A stretch of DNA of 50,335 nucleotides from the NCBI GenBank assembly GCA_000437435.1, contig FR899620.1, positions 1 to 50,335 on the forward strand. Reading direction: 5' to 3'. This document shows, piece by piece, positions 48,158 through 50,335 of this stretch. How positions within the stretch are numbered: position 1 is the stretch's first letter; each line of letters begins with the position of its first letter. The stretch is from Clostridium sp. CAG:768. Lineage in GTDB: Bacteria > Cyanobacteriota > Vampirovibrionia > Gastranaerophilales > Gastranaerophilaceae. A program made the translations under genes and the position numbers. A model generated the notes under the pieces. It ran no database searches. It saw nothing but the letters and a program-made list of their open reading frames with translations, and was not told where the DNA came from.

Positions 48158-48266
48158 ATTTTTAATAAATATTAATAATCCTCTAATAATTTTTAAAGTT
48201 ATTTTGATTTCTGTCGTAAATATTTATATATATGTATTGTTTTCTTATAATTTGGGGATAAAGCTA

Positions 48267-48476
48267 ATGGTTGATATTTACATTACTTCTGATGAGATAA
48301 AAAAATATATTTTTATGATCGTTTTGTTTAATGCAATTTTCCCGAAAGTGTTAGAACAAAGCGGAATGATGATTACAATTGAAGATGCAGAAGATTCTAC
48401 AAATGTTAATAGAATGTGCTATGACAATTTTATTGCACGATATGATATTTATGGATTAAATCAAATAGCAGAATAA
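48267..48476 (+). CDS. small protein of unknown function
   Basis: This is a 69-residue acidic protein with a hydrophobic region (about 14-27) and the segment SGMMITIEDAEDSTNVNRMCY. GGGGAT stands about 7-8 bases before the ATG at 48267; a longer frame upstream is AT-rich and unlikely. A TATAAT lies about 20 bases upstream. No family is recognised. Confidence 0.55.
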   Translation: MVDIYITSDEIKKYIFMIVLFNAIFPKVLEQSGMMITIEDAEDSTNVNRMCYDNFIARYDIYGLNQIAE

Positions 48477-48483
48477 AATAAAA

Positions 48484-48648
48484 TTAAATATCGGAGCGTT
48501 TTTTATCACTTTTTGTGATAATTAATTTCCCTGCTTCAATAGTATATTCAACTAAATCTGTTTCAGGGTTTACTTTTAGTAATTCAAGGATTGTTTTATT
48601 TACGGTAAGTGCCCAGCCGTTGCCGTTTCTCATTAGTTTTCTATACAT
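48484..48648 (-). CDS. AbrB/MazE-like small DNA-binding protein
   Basis: This is a 54-residue protein: RKLMRNGNGWALTVNKTILELLKVNPETDLVEYTIEAGKLIITK. It has the swapped-hairpin pattern of AbrB/SpoVT/MazE antitoxin-type proteins (NGxxWxLTVNKxILELLxxxPxxxVExxxExxxLxI). AAGG lies 7 bases before the ATG. No toxin gene is next to it on the same strand; the neighbour at 48267 is convergent. It is too short to have been found easily by length filters. Confidence 0.7.
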   Translation of the reverse strand: MYRKLMRNGNGWALTVNKTILELLKVNPETDLVEYTIEAGKLIITKSDKKRSDI

Positions 48649-48783
48649 TTTAATTCCTTATACTTACATTGTACTTGACAATATAGTATTAGATGTAATA
48701 TTATATTTCTAACTATACATTTAATGGTTAAATGTATAGTCTATGAGTTTCTTAACAATTTGTATGGAAGTATGAAAATTTTT

Positions 48784-48809
48784 GAGCGGACGCTCCACGT
48801 CTGCTCTTT
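48784..48809 (+). terminator. hairpin with short T-run upstream of rsmH
   Basis: GAGCGGACG pairs with CGTCTGCTC (one mismatch) around CTCCA, followed by TTTT. It isolates the division cluster from upstream transcription. Confidence 0.6.
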
Positions 48810-48812
48810 TCA

Positions 48813-48821
48813 TGTTAAAAT
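48813..48821 (+). promoter_or_regulatory. extended -10 box of rsmH, leaderless
   Basis: TGT-TAAAAT (48813-48821) ends 6 bases before the ATG at 48828. No MraZ-type repeat boxes are seen. Confidence 0.6.
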
Positions 48822-48827
48822 TTTTTT

Positions 48828-49763
48828 ATGGAAGAATTTACACATTATACGGTAATGAAAAATGAGGCTGTCGATGCGCTTCAGTGTGAGAATGGAAAGA
48901 TTTATGTTGATTGCACATTAGGCGGTGGCGGTCATAGCGGATTAATTTTGAGCAGAATTCAACCTGATGGAAGATTAATCGCTTTTGATGTTGATGATGA
49001 TGCTATTCGTGCTGCTTCTGAAAGATTAAAGGATTATCAAAATTTAACAATTGTAAAAGATTCTTATGTAAATATTAAAAAAGTTTTACATAATCTTGGT
49101 ATTGAAAAAATTACAGGTGGAGTTCTTTTTGATCTTGGAGCATCATACCATCAATTTCATAAAGGAGAAAGAGGTTTTTCTTTTTCTAAGGAAGCTCCTT
49201 TGGATATGAGATTTAATCAGGATGCTGATTTTTCAGCTTATGATGTTGTGAATTCATATAGTGAAGAAGATTTAGTGAGAATTTTTTCTGAGTATGGCGA
49301 GGAAAGATTTTCAAAAAGAATTGCAAAAAAAATTGTAGAACAAAGAAAGTTGAAAAAGCTTGAAACAACAATAGAGTTGGCTGATTTAATAGTGAATTGT
49401 ACTCCTCATGTTAAGTCTACGATTCACCCTGCAACCCGCGTATTCCAAGCAATTCGCATAGAAGTTAATCAAGAGTTAACAAATGTAAAAAATACTCTGA
49501 ATGATGTGTTGGATTTGTTGGACTTTGGTGCTATAATAAGTGTAATAAGTTTTCACTCTTTAGAGGATAGAATAGTGAAACACTTATTTAAATATCACTC
49601 GCAGAGGTGCCATTGTGATAAGTCTCAAATGATATGTCATTGTCCGCCTCCAATATTAGAACTGGTAAATAAAAAACCGATAATAGCGAGCGATGAGGAG
49701 ATAAAAATAAATCCTCCTTCAAGAAGTGCCAAACTCAGAATAGCTAGATGTATCAGGCACTAG
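48828..49763 (+). CDS. rsmH: 16S rRNA (cytosine1402-N4)-methyltransferase
   Basis: This is a 311-residue SAM-dependent methyltransferase (MraW). HYTVMKNEAVDAL, YVDCTLGGGGHSGLIL (SAM motif), GVLFDLGASYHQF, RGFSFSKEAPLDMRF, ATRVFQAIRIEVNQEL and ISFHSLEDRIVKHLF are all present. A Cys-rich segment (CHCDKSQMICHCPPP) lies near 255-268. It opens the division/cell wall cluster, without mraZ before it. Confidence 0.97.
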   Translation: MEEFTHYTVMKNEAVDALQCENGKIYVDCTLGGGGHSGLILSRIQPDGRLIAFDVDDDAIRAASERLKDYQNLTIVKDSYVNIKKVLHNLGIEKITGGVLFDLGASYHQFHKGERGFSFSKEAPLDMRFNQDADFSAYDVVNSYSEEDLVRIFSEYGEERFSKRIAKKIVEQRKLKKLETTIELADLIVNCTPHVKSTIHPATRVFQAIRIEVNQELTNVKNTLNDVLDLLDFGAIISVISFHSLEDRIVKHLFKYHSQRCHCDKSQMICHCPPPILELVNKKPIIASDEEIKINPPSRSAKLRIARCIRH

Positions 49764-49790
49764 GGTGAGGTTAGAACCTGGGGTAGAAAA

Positions 49791-50261
49791 TTGAATACAG
49801 CAAGAGTAAGAACATCAGAATTAGTAGTATCGGAAGAAAATTATTATAGTAAATCATATGTAAATAATCCGATAAGAGAAGACAATCAAGTAATTGAAGG
49901 TTATTTTCAAAAGGAGATTTCACAAAAAGCTATGGCTATCAGAAAAGTTAATAAAACATTATGTGGATTATTAGGAATTGCCGTAATTGTAGCTTTTATC
50001 GGTTATTATTTTGCGATGTCTAATGAACTTACTTTGAATAAACTTAGCCGTCAGATTACTACTTTGAATGATGAAAATGCTGAATTACAAAACCAGTTAG
50101 ATCGTTTAAAATCATTTAACAATGTAGATAGCAAGATGATGCAGTATAACATGCTTCAAAAAGCTGCTAAAGTAATTGAAGTTCAAGCTGTTCATTCTGC
50201 TGTTACAGTTGATAAAAAACCGGAAAAAACAGCTGCATTTAACTGGGCTATTGGTTATTAA
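49791..50261 (+). CDS. FtsL-like cell division protein
   Basis: This is a 156-residue bitopic protein starting at TTG; no ATG is available in the N-terminal part. It has a polar cytoplasmic region (1-60), one membrane segment (about 65-82), then a leucine-zipper coiled coil (ELTLNKLSRQITTLNDENAELQNQLDRL, about 85-113) and a short tail. Position after rsmH and this build are those of FtsL, which pairs with FtsB and FtsQ in the divisome. Sequence conservation in this family is low, so the call rests on context. Confidence 0.75.
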   Translation: MNTARVRTSELVVSEENYYSKSYVNNPIREDNQVIEGYFQKEISQKAMAIRKVNKTLCGLLGIAVIVAFIGYYFAMSNELTLNKLSRQITTLNDENAELQNQLDRLKSFNNVDSKMMQYNMLQKAAKVIEVQAVHSAVTVDKKPEKTAAFNWAIGY

Positions 50262-50264
50262 TTT

Positions 50265-50335
50265 ATGGAAAATATAATACTCTATGCCATCCCGTTTATT
50301 TTATTTTTTGTCTTAGTTTCAATTCAGTTAATTTC
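50265..50335 (+). CDS. start of a membrane gene, cut by window end
   Basis: The first 23 codons begin MENIILYAIPFILFFVLVSI, a membrane segment. It starts 3 bases after the ftsL-like stop. In this cluster position a penicillin-binding protein (FtsI) or another murein gene is expected. No RBS is clear. The gene continues past the window. Confidence 0.55.
   Translation, partial: MENIILYAIPFILFFVLVSIQLI

Noticed and set aside
1..50335. CRISPR arrays.
   Set aside because: No series of spaced repeats was found; the Cas4-like nuclease at 18928 belongs with the helicase, not with cas genes.

Overview
The window is an AT-rich bacterial chromosome segment. The gene set indicates a Gram-negative envelope (KdsA for Kdo/LPS, a predicted outer-membrane beta-barrel protein, periplasmic proteases) and gives no sign of photosynthesis. 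The many single-gene prepilin-like proteins with an FTLAEVLITLG leader, the GH57 branching enzyme, a membrane-anchored YvcK and the low G+C suggest a non-photosynthetic relative of the Cyanobacteria, such as the gut Gastranaerophilales (Vampirovibrionia/'Melainabacteria'). That assignment is an inference from gene content and style. No 16S rRNA gene is present.

Layout. (1) 1 to about 7.66 kb is an integrated mobile element with different base and codon use. It holds a small serine resolvase, an XRE repressor with inverted-repeat operators, an operon of predicted exported or membrane proteins (including two PD-(D/E)XK-type nuclease candidates, one with a NERD domain), a large protein of unknown function, and a large serine recombinase whose reading frame runs into a tRNA-Asp gene. 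(2) 7.8-17.9 kb holds chromosomal genes: a Cys-His-Asp hydrolase-like protein, GH57 branching enzyme, rpsT, pxpA, yvcK, panB, panC, a membrane protein with a cyclase-like domain, then rplJ-rplL behind an L10 leader RNA. (3) 18-24.5 kb holds a pilin with a G10 tract upstream, an AddAB-like double helicase with a separate Fe-S nuclease, a winged-helix protein and coaD. (4) 24.6-28.1 kb is a translation/transcription operon: rpmG, tRNA-Trp, secE, nusG, rplK, rplA. (5) 28.2-38.5 kb holds kdsA, an MBL hydrolase, pheS, a pilin gene broken at a C10 tract, a GlmS-like SIS protein, gatB, another pilin, folP, two unknown paired proteins and a radical SAM protein. (6) 38.7-46.6 kb is rich in exported proteins: CtpA-type protease, HExxH protein, TPR protein, FtsB-like protein, beta-barrel candidate, a ribbon-helix-helix regulator and a fourth pilin. 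(7) 46.6-50.3 kb holds gltX, two small proteins and the start of a division cluster (rsmH, ftsL-like, a truncated membrane gene).

Three cross-cutting signals stand out. First, at least eleven genes have a sigma70-type -10 box ending 6 (once 7) bases before the ATG and no ribosome binding site, so leaderless transcription appears common here. Second, two prepilin genes carry ten-base G/C homopolymers next to an RBS-bearing start; in both, one extra base would join the upstream leader to the pilin frame, which looks like phase variation by slippage. Third, the recombination helicase is a single chain with an inactive N-terminal and an active C-terminal helicase, with its Cas4/AddB-like nuclease encoded separately just downstream.
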